Below are positions 8,820 through 16,816 of a DNA stretch of 64,000 nucleotides, piece after piece. The stretch is from Rhizobium sp. BK376. Lineage in GTDB: Bacteria; Pseudomonadota; Alphaproteobacteria; Rhizobiales; Rhizobiaceae. How positions within the stretch are numbered: position 1 is the first letter of the stretch; each line of letters begins with the position of its first letter. The translations under genes and the position numbers were made by a program. The stretch lies in the NCBI RefSeq assembly GCF_004341625.1, contig NZ_SLZG01000009.1:1-64000 (forward strand), in the 5' to 3' direction. A model generated the notes under the pieces. The model was given only the letters and a program-made list of their open reading frames with translations, was not told the origin of the DNA and ran no database searches.

Positions 8820-10031
8820 TCATGCTTCCCGGTATTTTTGACCCACATGCGCCATCACATCGGCGAACCATTTGACGGATATGTCGAAATGCTTTCCGCC
8901 CTTGATGCGCGGGAATTCGATGGTGCGCAGCTTGCCGTTCTGGCCTTCGTCGTGGCCGGTAACGCCGGACACTTTATTAAGGGCGCTTTCGACTGCGAGA
9001 TCGACCATCCCCTGGATGAGTCGCAAATCTTCGCCGTTCGCCGGCGCGGAGCGGGCGAAGTAGCCCGACTTCTGCACCATCGAGCGTTCGGCGCCGATCA
9101 GGCCGGCGAACTGCTTCTGGAACCAGTTGCCGACATTGATCGTGTCGATCTTCACATGGCCGAATGCGTCGCGCTTGATGGTTTCACCGGCGGCTTCACG
9201 CTCGGAAACGATGGCGTCGAGGGCTGCACCCTCAGAGACGAAGAGGGTAACATGGCCGGTCTTTTCCATGATCGCCTTCAGGCGGTCTGCTTCCTCTTCT
9301 ATGTTGAAGGCCATTTCCGGCAGATAGATGCCGTCGATGTTCTTCAACTCGGCACTCATCATGAAGCCTTCGGCATATTCGTAGGAATTCGTCTTCTGGA
9401 TATAGGCGCGGGCAGTTGCTGCTGTCAGCCAGCCGCAATGGCGGCCCATGACTTCATGAATCACCAGCGTGCGCGGCGCCGCCGTCTGCTCGTTGCTGAC
9501 GTTGTCGAAGAAGTGAGCGCCGACTTCGGCCGCCGTCCAGGCGCCGAGCGACTGGCGGATCGGCACGACGTCGTTGTCGACCGTCTTCGGCAGGCCGACG
9601 ACGGTCAGGTCGTAGCCGTTGGCGCCGAGATAGGCGGCAAGGTCGGCCGCCGTGGTGTTGGTGTCGTCGCCGCCGATCGTGTGGAGAATGGTGATGCCGT
9701 CGGAGGCGAGGCGCTCAGCGGCGACCCTCAGCGGGTTTTCCCCTTCCTTGACCATGCCGCGCTTGACGAGGTCGGCGGCGTTGGTGAGCTTCACGCGGCT
9801 GTTGCCGATGGGCGAGCCGCCGTAGCGGTGCAGCAGATGCGCTTTCTCGCGCATGGCCGGGGTGATCTTGATGCTGTCGCCGAGCAGGACGCCCTGGTAG
9901 CCGGAGCGATAGGCGACCATTTCGATATCCGGCGCCACGTCGCTGTAGCGCTCGATAAGGCCACCGACCGCGGAAGAGAGGCAGGGCGCCAGTCCGCCAG
10001 CGGTGAGCATTGCGACTTTCTGTTTGGCCAT
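8820..10031 (-). CDS. pfp: Pyrophosphate-dependent 6-phosphofructokinase
   Basis: Cytosolic enzyme interconverting fructose 6-phosphate and fructose 1,6-bisphosphate with pyrophosphate as phosphoryl donor. The 403-aa protein shows the PFK fold, and two motifs argue for the PPi type: GGDDTN at 120-125, where the second Asp stands in place of the Gly of ATP enzymes, and PKTVDND at 148-154, where Lys replaces the Gly of PGTIDND. MGRHCGW follows in the sugar-phosphate site. The reaction is reversible, so it can serve glycolysis or gluconeogenesis; rhizobia mostly use the Entner-Doudoroff route. Monocistronic, with an AGGAGGGA ribosome site just upstream. Confidence 0.9.
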   Translation of the reverse strand: MAKQKVAMLTAGGLAPCLSSAVGGLIERYSDVAPDIEMVAYRSGYQGVLLGDSIKITPAMREKAHLLHRYGGSPIGNSRVKLTNAADLVKRGMVKEGENPLRVAAERLASDGITILHTIGGDDTNTTAADLAAYLGANGYDLTVVGLPKTVDNDVVPIRQSLGAWTAAEVGAHFFDNVSNEQTAAPRTLVIHEVMGRHCGWLTAATARAYIQKTNSYEYAEGFMMSAELKNIDGIYLPEMAFNIEEEADRLKAIMEKTGHVTLFVSEGAALDAIVSEREAAGETIKRDAFGHVKIDTINVGNWFQKQFAGLIGAERSMVQKSGYFARSAPANGEDLRLIQGMVDLAVESALNKVSGVTGHDEGQNGKLRTIEFPRIKGGKHFDISVKWFADVMAHVGQKYREA

Positions 10032-10342
10032 AGTCCCTCCTAGAGCAGCACGACTGCGTCATTTGACAGTGATGCCCGCATGGATGCGACAGGGATTGGT
10101 GGCTGTAAAGTAAAGAATTTAAGAAAGCGGCTCATCCGCTGCAAAGAAGCAGGCGAGCCTCTGAAGGCATTCCCTTGCTACCTTCTCACTCCACTGGGGA
10201 AGGGCTCTATAATATGGGCCAGCCAAGCCGCATCGTTACAAATTTGTGAAAAGTGTTTTCGGACTTGCGACCAATGGACTGCTTGCAATCGCAACCATTA
10301 TTTGGTCAAGGTGTTCTTTATTAGGAGAGCGGTCGAAGCGCC
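10032..10342. other. Divergent intergenic region, pfp / djlA-like gene
   Basis: 311 bases with no convincing gene. A perfect TATAAT hexamer at about 10208-10213 reads towards the J-domain gene and may be its -10 element, although no good -35 lies 16-18 bases before it. An AGGAG at 10323-10327 precedes the plus-strand start by about 15 bases. No RNA structure was recognised. Confidence 0.35.
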
Positions 10343-11050
10343 ATGTCTTTTTGGGAAAAATTGCTGAACGCCGTCAGCGAGACCGCCGGCAACGCATTGT
10401 CGTCGGTGGTAGAGGCTATACGCACGCTGTTCGAAGGTGATCCGGAGACCCGCCGAAAGGTGGCTTTCTCCGTCGCGATCATCGCGCTTTCGGCCAAGAT
10501 GGCGAAGGCGGACGGCGTTGTCACCGAAAAAGAGGTCCAGGCGTTCCGCGATATCTTCGAATTCCCCCCTGATCAGGCCAAGAACGTCGCCCGCCTTTAC
10601 AATCTGGCGCGCCAGGACGTTGCCGGCTACGAGGCCTATGCCGAGAAGCTTTCTTCGCTTTGCGTCACCTGCGCGAAGAATTGCCCGGTGCTCGAAGACG
10701 TGCTGGACGGGCTGTTCCACATTGCCAAGGCCGACGGCTCGATCCATGAGAAGGAACTGGCGTTCCTTGCGCATGTCGCCGAGATCTTCAAGATGAACGA
10801 GGGCCGGTTCGAGCAGATCATGGCTCGCCACGTTCATGTCGGCCGTGATCCCTATAAGGTGCTCGGCGTTTCACCGTCGGACGATTTCAAGACGATCCGG
10901 CGCCGTTATCACGGGTTGGTCTACGAACACCATCCCGACCGTCTCGTGTCGCGTGGCGTGCCGGAAGAGTTCCATGTCATCGCCAATGAGCGCATGGCGG
11001 CACTCAACGCAGCCTATGCCGAAATCGAGAAAGAACGCCGGGCCGCATGA
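10343..11050 (+). CDS. TerB/DnaJ-domain co-chaperone (DjlA-like)
   Basis: 235-aa protein with a TerB-like helical domain (about residues 35-155, including KADGVVTEKE and KADGSIHEKE, the paired acidic loops of the fold) and a C-terminal J domain (about 168-235) with the HPD tripeptide at 197-199. J domains stimulate the ATPase of DnaK-type Hsp70s. Unlike E. coli DjlA I see no N-terminal membrane segment, so it is probably cytosolic or peripherally attached through its amphipathic start. Its last four bases overlap the start of the amidase gene (ATGA), so the two genes are almost certainly co-translated. Confidence 0.87.
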   Translation: MSFWEKLLNAVSETAGNALSSVVEAIRTLFEGDPETRRKVAFSVAIIALSAKMAKADGVVTEKEVQAFRDIFEFPPDQAKNVARLYNLARQDVAGYEAYAEKLSSLCVTCAKNCPVLEDVLDGLFHIAKADGSIHEKELAFLAHVAEIFKMNEGRFEQIMARHVHVGRDPYKVLGVSPSDDFKTIRRRYHGLVYEHHPDRLVSRGVPEEFHVIANERMAALNAAYAEIEKERRAA

Positions 11051-11808
11051 CTGGCTTCAAGGCCGACTATGCCAAGGCGACGGTTCAGCCGTCGCCGAAC
11101 CACGGCGAGCGGGCGGCAGGTCGCAAGCCCGATATGATCCTTCTTCACTACACCGGCATGGGCAGCGCAGATGGTGCGCTCGATTGGCTGTGTCGCGAGG
11201 AAAGCCAGGTATCGAGCCATTACTTTGTCCACGAGGATGGCCGCGTCCTTCAGCTTGTGCCGGAAGAGCGTCGCGCATGGCACGGGGGCAAGGGGACCTG
11301 GCAGAACGAGGGCGACATCAATTCGATGTCGATCGGGATCGAGATCGCCAATGCCGGCCATCCCGGCGGGCTGCCCGATTTCCCCGCTGCGCAGATAGAT
11401 TCGGTGATCGAATTGTGTCGCGACTGCGGCGATCGTTGGGCCATCGCGCCGGAGCGGGTGCTTGGTCACTCCGATATAGCACCCATTCGCAAGGTCGATC
11501 CGGGCGAAAAGTTTCCCTGGGGAAAACTGCATGCGGCAGGTGTCGGCCACTGGGTGGAACCGGCTCCGATCACCGGCGGTCGTTTTTTCCAGAAGGGCGA
11601 CGTCGGCCAGCCGATCGAAGCCCTACAGTCCATGCTTTCGATTTATGGTTACGGGACGGAAATCAATGGCGAATTTTCCGACCGGCTTGAAGGCGAGCTG
11701 ATCGCATTCCAGCAGCATTTCCGGCAGGAACGCGTCGATGGAATCGCCGATTTTTCGACGATCGATACGCTGCATCGATTGCTGTCTGCACTGCCGCGCT
11801 TTGCTTAG
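11047..11808 (+). CDS. N-acetylmuramoyl-L-alanine amidase, AmpD-like, with peptidoglycan-binding domain
   Basis: Zinc amidase that removes the stem peptide from (anhydro)muropeptides. Amidase_2 domain in residues 20-165: zinc ligands suggested by ILLHYTG, the His of AWHGGKG, and GHSDIAP with downstream DPGEKFPW. A PG_binding_1-type domain fills residues about 180-245 (GQPIEALQSML, GEFSDRLEGELIAFQ). No signal peptide is seen, which favours a cytosolic role in muropeptide recycling as for AmpD, though the wall-binding domain is more usual in exported enzymes. The start overlaps the stop of the J-domain gene by 4 bases. Confidence 0.88.
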   Translation: MTGFKADYAKATVQPSPNHGERAAGRKPDMILLHYTGMGSADGALDWLCREESQVSSHYFVHEDGRVLQLVPEERRAWHGGKGTWQNEGDINSMSIGIEIANAGHPGGLPDFPAAQIDSVIELCRDCGDRWAIAPERVLGHSDIAPIRKVDPGEKFPWGKLHAAGVGHWVEPAPITGGRFFQKGDVGQPIEALQSMLSIYGYGTEINGEFSDRLEGELIAFQQHFRQERVDGIADFSTIDTLHRLLSALPRFA

Positions 11809-11937
11809 CGTAAGTTGCGCCTTCTCCCACAGGCGATACGGCAGCAAAAGATTGAGAAATCGCTAACGCCGTGATCCGCCACATCATTTCCCTATTATCT
11901 CCTCATTACGATGGTCTAACGACGCTCGCTTAACGGC

Positions 11938-11973
11938 GGCCACACAACCCAATTTTGTTGTCTGGGTGTGGCC
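11938..11973. repeat. Inverted repeat before the small SLT gene
   Basis: GGCCACAC (11938-11945) pairs with GTGTGGCC (11966-11973), with further partial complementarity inside (ACCCA/TGGGT). It sits in the 278-base gap between the amidase and the small SLT gene. It could terminate the djlA-amidase operon, but no T-run follows. The rest of this gap shows nothing recognisable. Confidence 0.35.
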
Positions 11974-12085
11974 GTAAATCGAATAACGGGGATCGTTGCG
12001 GCATGCCGGCTGCTCCCAAGCTGGCGTCCGAACAGGAGAAGTCGTGTGCTCTCCAGCTGTCCCACGCTCGGAGACTAAAGACTGC

Positions 12086-12643
12086 ATGAAAAAACTGATT
12101 ATTGCGGCTGCGGCATGCATTGGCATGCTGCTGACAGGGTACAATTGTGCGTTTGCAGGGCCTCGCCAGGAAAAGATCGAAACGAAATCCCTCAAGGTCG
12201 TCACCCGTAGCACGGGCTATGCTACTTCACCGGTGAATACGGCCGCTCTCAATCCCGGCGTCACGATCACGATGGACACCCCTTACTCGCAGCTGATCGG
12301 CCAATATGCCAAGCTCAACGGCGTGCCCGTCGAGCTCGCCACGGCGGTGGTTCATATCGAAAGCAACTTCAATCCCAAGAAGCGCGGCAGCGCGGGCGAA
12401 ATCGGCCTGATGCAGATCAAGCCGGCGACGGCGAAGCTAATGGGCTATCGCGGCTCCGCCAAGGGGCTCTACGATCCGGAAACCAACATCAAGTACGGCA
12501 TGCTCTACCTTGCCAAGGCGCAGCTGCTCGGCGGCGGTCCGACCTGCAACACCATCCTGAAATACAATGCTGGCCATGCGGCGACGCGCATGAATCCTGT
12601 TTCGCAGGCCTATTGCGGCAAGGTGCTGGCGCTTCTCGATTGA
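12086..12643 (+). CDS. Small lytic transglycosylase (SLT_1)
   Basis: 185-aa secreted transglycosylase. The ATG at 12086 begins a signal peptide (MKKLIIAAAACIGMLLTG...CAFA); the longer frame from 11996 has no sensible N-terminus. The SLT domain spans residues 62-180, with the catalytic Glu of HIESNFNP near residue 92, GEIGLMQIKPATAK and NIKYGMLYLAKAQ after it. There is no spacer or binding domain, so it is the minimal form of the family. It is the fifth wall-cleaving enzyme in the first 13 kb. Confidence 0.88.
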   Translation: MKKLIIAAAACIGMLLTGYNCAFAGPRQEKIETKSLKVVTRSTGYATSPVNTAALNPGVTITMDTPYSQLIGQYAKLNGVPVELATAVVHIESNFNPKKRGSAGEIGLMQIKPATAKLMGYRGSAKGLYDPETNIKYGMLYLAKAQLLGGGPTCNTILKYNAGHAATRMNPVSQAYCGKVLALLD

Positions 12644-12736
12644 GGAGTCAAAGCAAGGCGCTGCGTGGTTGCTTTAAAGTGATGAATCCGATGGTTTGCC
12701 ATGCTATCCCAATCGAAACATTGATGAGGGCGAAGC

Positions 12737-13930
12737 ATGGCAGCGGATTTCAAATACATCATCGTCGGGCGCGGCATGATGGGGGCGGCAGCGGCACGGC
12801 ATCTGGCAAAGCAGACGGATGGCGTCGCAGTCATCGGCCCGGATGAGCCGGAGGACCGCAAGAACCACACAGGTGTTTTTGCCAGCCATTACGATGAAGG
12901 CCGTATCACCCGTACGATCGATCAGGACGCTGATTGGGCAAGGCTCGCCAATCGCTCCATCGCGCGCTACGCAGAGATCGAGCGGGAAAGCGGTATCCAG
13001 TTCTACTCGGAGACCGGCTGCCTTCTGGTCGGGCCGAAGCGCGGCGGCAGCAATCCTTTCGTCGCCGACGTCGTTGACGCCTCGCAGCAGCTGCAGGCGC
13101 GGATCGACGTTCTCGACGATGGCGGGCTGAAGGCGAAGTTTCCCTATTTCGCATTCGACCAGGCAAGCGAAGGCGTCTACGAGCCCAGGAATGCCGGCCA
13201 TATCAGCCCGCGCAGGCTGGTGAAGGCGCAGTCGCTACTGGCCGAGAAGGCCGGCGCCACTGTCATCAAGGATATCGTCAAGAGCATCCGCGACGAGGAT
13301 GGACTGGTCGTGGTGACGACGGTCGAGGGAAAGACCTATCGGGCGGAGAAGGTGCTTTCGGCAGCGGGCGGATTCTCCATCACGCAGAATCTCTTGGCTG
13401 AGCCAGTTGAGATGAAGGTTCGGGGCCGCACGGTCGTCTATTTCGAGATCAGCGAAGAGGATGCGCAGGCATATGCCGGCATGCCGTCTGTCATCACGGA
13501 GGATGCCAATCCTGTCGACAGCATCTACCTGCTGCCGCCGATCCGCTATTCCGATGGCAAGCTCTATATCAAGATCGGTGGCGATCCTGATGATTTCGAG
13601 CTGGACAGCGATGAAGCGCTGCGCGCTTGGTTCCGCACCGACGGCCGTCCGCATGTGCGTGAGCATCTGACCCGGATCATTCGCGAGCTGATACCCGATC
13701 TCAAGCCGCTCTCCATATCGACCGCCTCCTGTGTGACCTCCTATTCGCGCAGCACCTATCCGATGATCGCCTATACGTCTTCGCCGCGCATTGCGGTCAT
13801 GACGGGCTGTGCGGGGACGTCGGCGAAAAGCTCCGATGAGATCGGCAGGCTCGGTGCCGAGCTGCTGTTCGAGGGTCGAATCAAGGATCAGGGCTACAAA
13901 ACGGATTTTGCAGCCTATTTCCGCGATTGA
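12737..13930 (+). CDS. FAD-dependent oxidoreductase (DAO / sarcosine oxidase-like)
   Basis: 397-aa flavoprotein. The N-terminal ADP-binding fold carries VGRGMMGAAAARHLA (GxGxxG at about residues 12-17). The order of blocks follows monomeric sarcosine oxidase / N-methyltryptophan oxidase: an FQFYSETGCLLVG strand, AGHISPRRLVKA, and RTVVYFEIS. Such enzymes oxidise secondary or tertiary amines, making an aldehyde, ammonia or amine, and peroxide. The substrate is not evident. GTSAKSSDEIGRLGAELLFEG resembles the C-terminal FAD contact region. A strong hairpin follows 3 bases after the stop. Confidence 0.8.
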   Translation: MAADFKYIIVGRGMMGAAAARHLAKQTDGVAVIGPDEPEDRKNHTGVFASHYDEGRITRTIDQDADWARLANRSIARYAEIERESGIQFYSETGCLLVGPKRGGSNPFVADVVDASQQLQARIDVLDDGGLKAKFPYFAFDQASEGVYEPRNAGHISPRRLVKAQSLLAEKAGATVIKDIVKSIRDEDGLVVVTTVEGKTYRAEKVLSAAGGFSITQNLLAEPVEMKVRGRTVVYFEISEEDAQAYAGMPSVITEDANPVDSIYLLPPIRYSDGKLYIKIGGDPDDFELDSDEALRAWFRTDGRPHVREHLTRIIRELIPDLKPLSISTASCVTSYSRSTYPMIAYTSSPRIAVMTGCAGTSAKSSDEIGRLGAELLFEGRIKDQGYKTDFAAYFRD

Positions 13931-13933
13931 TGG

Positions 13934-13954
13934 ATGCCGGCGTGAAGCCGGCAT
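13934..13954 (+). terminator. Hairpin terminator after the FAD oxidoreductase
   Basis: ATGCCGGC (13934-13941), loop GTGAA, GCCGGCAT (13947-13954), then ATTTCGG. It separates this gene from the RNase P RNA gene. Confidence 0.65.
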
Positions 13955-13996
13955 ATTTCGGTGGCAATTGCGGTTCGTCTCGGCTAATGAGCCCCT

Positions 13997-14395
13997 GCCA
14001 GTTGGCCGGGCAGCCGCGCTTCACCAATGCCGAAAGGCGGTGAGGGGAGGAAAGTCCGGGCTCCACGGAAACACGGTGCCGGATAACGTCCGGCGAGGGC
14101 GACCTCAGGGAAAGTGCCACAGAAAGCAAACCGCCCGGTCCATCGGATTGGGTAAGGGTGAAAGGGTGGGGTAAGAGCCCACCGCGTCTCTGGCAACAGC
14201 GACGGCACGGTAAACCCCACCGGGAGCAAAACCGAATAGGGATGACGTGGTGCGCGCAAGCGCTCCAGCCCGTTTCCGGGCCGGTCATCCGGGTGGGTTG
14301 CACGAGGCGGCGCGCAAGCGTCGTCCCAGATGAATGGCTGCCACGTTCCGGTTCGCACCGGAGCCATACAGAACCCGGCTTACAGGCCAACTGGC
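13997..14395 (+). ncRNA. rnpB: RNase P RNA
   Basis: Catalytic RNA that matures tRNA 5' ends. The ends pair as the P1 helix: GCCAGTTGGCC (13997-14007) with GGCCAACTGGC (14385-14395). The universal core is present: GAGGAAAGTCCGGGCTCC (P3/P4 5' strand, about 14044-14061) and ACAGAACCCGGCTTAC (P4 3' strand, about 14368-14383), with AAAGTGCCACAGAAA and GGGTAAGGGTGAAA (CR regions) between. The length and the GCGCGCAAGCG hairpins suit alphaproteobacterial type A RNA. The exact 5' and 3' ends are inferred from P1 and may extend a few bases. Confidence 0.95.
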
Positions 14396-14538
14396 GAATT
14401 ATCTCTTGCCCCCGTGGTTGTCACCAGACCTCCGGCGCAACTTCGGAAAGCCCGCTGAAATTCGCGGCCTTTCCCTTTGAATACAGGGCCTTGCGGTTCC
14501 AAAGCGAAGCTCATTTCGGAGCGATCGCCAAGCTGATC

Positions 14539-14578
14539 CTAACCTTTCGTTAAACTTAACGGCTTATGAATATTCATA
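14539..14578 (+). promoter_or_regulatory. CtrA-like site and palindrome upstream of mraZ
   Basis: CTAA-N7-TTAA at 14539-14553 matches seven of eight bases of the CtrA consensus TTAA-N7-TTAA. It overlaps CGTTAA-AC-TTAACG, and 12 bases further lies a perfect 14-base palindrome TATGAATATTCATA (14565-14578). Position, between rnpB and the MraZ operator, is where the dcw promoter should be. Binding is inference. Confidence 0.4.
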
Positions 14579-14604
14579 GCTGCGACCGCTTCGGTGTGGT
14601 CGTG

Positions 14605-14640
14605 TCCCATTGACGCCCATATGGTCCCATGGTATCCCAT
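14605..14640 (-). promoter_or_regulatory. MraZ operator: four 10-bp-spaced TGGG repeats
   Basis: TCCCAT at 14605, GCCCAT at 14615, TCCCAT at 14625 and TCCCAT at 14635 are exactly 10 bases apart; on the minus strand these read ATGGGA, ATGGGA, ATGGGC, ATGGGA. MraZ is known to bind TGGGN direct repeats separated by 5 bases near its own promoter, the same period. The array lies 164-199 bases upstream of mraZ. Confidence 0.8.
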
Positions 14641-14803
14641 AACAACACTGCACAGGGGCAATTCACTGCCCATTCATCGCAAAGCGGAAAGGGCTCCCGG
14701 GTCGGGAGTGCCGAGAGGGTATTCGCCCTTGCGGCTAGCGAAGCTGTGTCCGGTTTTGACGATGCTGAGGGGCGGATGGCTGCCCTGAAGTCATTGGGAA
14801 CGG

Positions 14804-15256
14804 GTGTTTCGCGTGATGAACCGCTTCCTGTCGAGTGCGACCAACAGGATCGATGCCAAGGGGCGGGTTTCCGTGCCTTCGGTGTTCCGTTCCGTGCTGG
14901 CCGAGCGCAATATCCAGGAGCTTTACTGCTTTCAGGATTTCGTGTTTCCGGCGATCAGCATCGGCGGCCTGGACTTGCTGGATCGGTTCGAGCGTCAGAT
15001 TGCGGCGGAGGATCCTTTTTCGCCGGAGGCAAATCAGATGTCGCTCCTCATTCATGGGGGCGGGGTCTTCATGAAGCTCGACGCCGAGGGTCGGTTGATG
15101 GTCACGGATTTTATCCGGGATTTCACCGGCATCACGAACGAGGTGACCTTCGTAGGTCGAGCGGATCATTTTCAGCTGTGGCGCCCGGAGGAATTCCAGG
15201 TGCGGCAGTCGCAGGCAAGAGAGGGGCGCAGGCCGGTGGGTGGGCGCTCGAACTGA
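14804..15256 (+). CDS. mraZ: Transcriptional regulator MraZ
   Basis: DNA-binding regulator that heads the dcw cluster; in other bacteria it represses its own operon. It carries two SpoVT/AbrB-like halves ([15 protein letters not shown] near residues 15-29 and [17 protein letters not shown] near 87-103), as expected for MraZ, and typical length (150 aa). Two starts are possible: GTG at 14804 with a GGGA ribosome site about 6 bases away, or ATG at 14816, which gives the MNRFLS start common in relatives. I list the longer form because of the ribosome site. The operator array is upstream at 14605-14640. Confidence 0.92.
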   Translation: MFRVMNRFLSSATNRIDAKGRVSVPSVFRSVLAERNIQELYCFQDFVFPAISIGGLDLLDRFERQIAAEDPFSPEANQMSLLIHGGGVFMKLDAEGRLMVTDFIRDFTGITNEVTFVGRADHFQLWRPEEFQVRQSQAREGRRPVGGRSN

Positions 15257-15270
15257 GGTGGGGAATCGGA

Positions 15271-16296
15271 ATGGTGGCGAATCCTGGCGGAGGTTCTACT
15301 GATGCCGGTGGCGGACCGGTTCGTCACATTCCGGTTCTTCTTTTCGAGGTGCTGCAGGCGCTGCAGCCTGCGCCCGGCAAGATCATCCTCGACGGTACCT
15401 TCGGTGCCGGCGGCTATACTTCGGCCATTCTGGCGGCAGGTGCCGATGTGATTGCGCTGGATCGTGATCCGACGGCGATCACGGCAGGCCAGGAAATGGT
15501 GGCTGCGCATGGCGGCCATCTTTCCCTCATTCATTCGCAGTTCTCCGATCTTGCAAGCCATGCACCCGAAGCCGGTCTCGACGGTGTCGTGCTCGATATC
15601 GGCGTCTCCTCGATGCAGATCGATGAGGCCGAGCGCGGATTTTCCTTCCAGAAGAACGGCCCTCTCGACATGCGCATGTCGGCATCGGGCGTATCGGCCG
15701 CTGACGTCGTCAACCGCGCCAAGGTCGCCGATCTCATTCGCATTTTTCATTTTCTCGGCGAGGAAAGCCAGGCGCCGCGCATTGCGCACGCAATCGAGAA
15801 GAAGCGCACGGAGAAGCCGTTCGAGACGACCCGCGATCTCGCAGGCCTCATCGAAATCGTCACGCCGCGCAAGATGAAGGACAAGATCCATCCGGCAACG
15901 CGCGTCTTCCAGGCGTTGCGTGTTTTTGTCAACGACGAGCTGGGAGAACTGGCGCAGGCACTCTTTGCGGCCGAGCGGTCGCTGAAGCCCGGCGGCCGGC
16001 TTGTCGTCGTCACCTTCCATTCGCTGGAGGACCGTATCGTCAAGAAGTTCTTCTCGGATCGTTCGGGGCGCGCTTCCGGCTCGCGCCATCTGCCCGTCGT
16101 TCACGAGCGTGCGGCGACCTTCGAGGCGATCGGAAAGCAGATGGTAAGCGCGAGCGAGGCGGAGGCCGAGGCCAATCCGCGCGCTCGGTCGGCCAAGCTG
16201 CGTGCCGGCCTGCGGACGCAGGCTGCGCCTGGTGCCGCCGATCTTTCGATTTTCGACCTGCCCAATCTCGCCAGTCTCGGAAAGCTCGGAGCCTAG
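15271..16296 (+). CDS. rsmH: 16S rRNA (cytosine(1402)-N4)-methyltransferase RsmH
   Basis: Methylates N4 of C1402 in the ribosomal decoding centre; formerly mraW. The 341-aa protein opens with [13 protein letters not shown] and the SAM motif [14 protein letters not shown], then [22 protein letters not shown] and GPLDMRM, and late [13 protein letters not shown], all diagnostic. I start at ATG 15271 (after GAGGTGGGG) because the frame upstream, back to 14629, overlaps mraZ and has no homologous content. It ends one base before the ftsL start. Confidence 0.95.
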   Translation: MVANPGGGSTDAGGGPVRHIPVLLFEVLQALQPAPGKIILDGTFGAGGYTSAILAAGADVIALDRDPTAITAGQEMVAAHGGHLSLIHSQFSDLASHAPEAGLDGVVLDIGVSSMQIDEAERGFSFQKNGPLDMRMSASGVSAADVVNRAKVADLIRIFHFLGEESQAPRIAHAIEKKRTEKPFETTRDLAGLIEIVTPRKMKDKIHPATRVFQALRVFVNDELGELAQALFAAERSLKPGGRLVVVTFHSLEDRIVKKFFSDRSGRASGSRHLPVVHERAATFEAIGKQMVSASEAEAEANPRARSAKLRAGLRTQAAPGAADLSIFDLPNLASLGKLGA

Positions 16297-16297
16297 G

Positions 16298-16816
16298 ATG
16301 CTGAGAACCTTCGACATCGTGCTCATCGGCGTCATGACGGCAGCGGCGACTGTGACCTATACGATCAAGCATCGCGCCGAGCTAAAGCTCGAGGAGGTTC
16401 ATCACCTCGAGTCCGAGATCAAGCTCGAGAAGGATACGATCGAGCTCCTGAAGGCGGACTGGGCGCTGGTGGTCCAGCCAAACCGGCTGGAGAAGCTCGT
16501 CAACATCTATAATGACGATCTGAAGCTGCAGCCGACTATTTCCACATCGCTGGCCCAGCCAAACGAATTGCCGATGCTGCGTTCGCAGCTTCCTCCGCCG
16601 CCTGTCGTGGCGGATACGAAGAATGTTGCGCCGGCTAAGCCGACTAAGGGAAGTCTCGCCGCCAAGAACGGCGATGCCACCGACGCGGAAATCCGCGCCG
16701 TGATCGCCGACGTCGCTTCGAAGCCGGCGCCGAAGCCGGTCGCCAAGGCGACGGGGCTGATCAAGCGCCCGGCAGGCAAGACGGACAATATTTCAACAGG
16801 ATCGGTGAAGCGCTGA
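16298..16816 (+). CDS. ftsL: Cell division protein FtsL
   Basis: Small bitopic divisome protein that, with FtsB and FtsQ, helps activate FtsWI septal synthesis. The ATG at 16298 gives 172 aa: a transmembrane segment at residues about 3-20 (FDIVLIGVMTAAATVTYTI), then a charged heptad-repeat coiled coil (LKLEEVHHLESEIKLEKDT, about 27-60), then a Pro/Ala/Lys-rich tail typical of rhizobial forms. The assignment relies on topology plus position between rsmH and ftsI, as FtsL is poorly conserved. Its last base is the first base of the ftsI start codon. Confidence 0.87.
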   Translation: MLRTFDIVLIGVMTAAATVTYTIKHRAELKLEEVHHLESEIKLEKDTIELLKADWALVVQPNRLEKLVNIYNDDLKLQPTISTSLAQPNELPMLRSQLPPPPVVADTKNVAPAKPTKGSLAAKNGDATDAEIRAVIADVASKPAPKPVAKATGLIKRPAGKTDNISTGSVKR

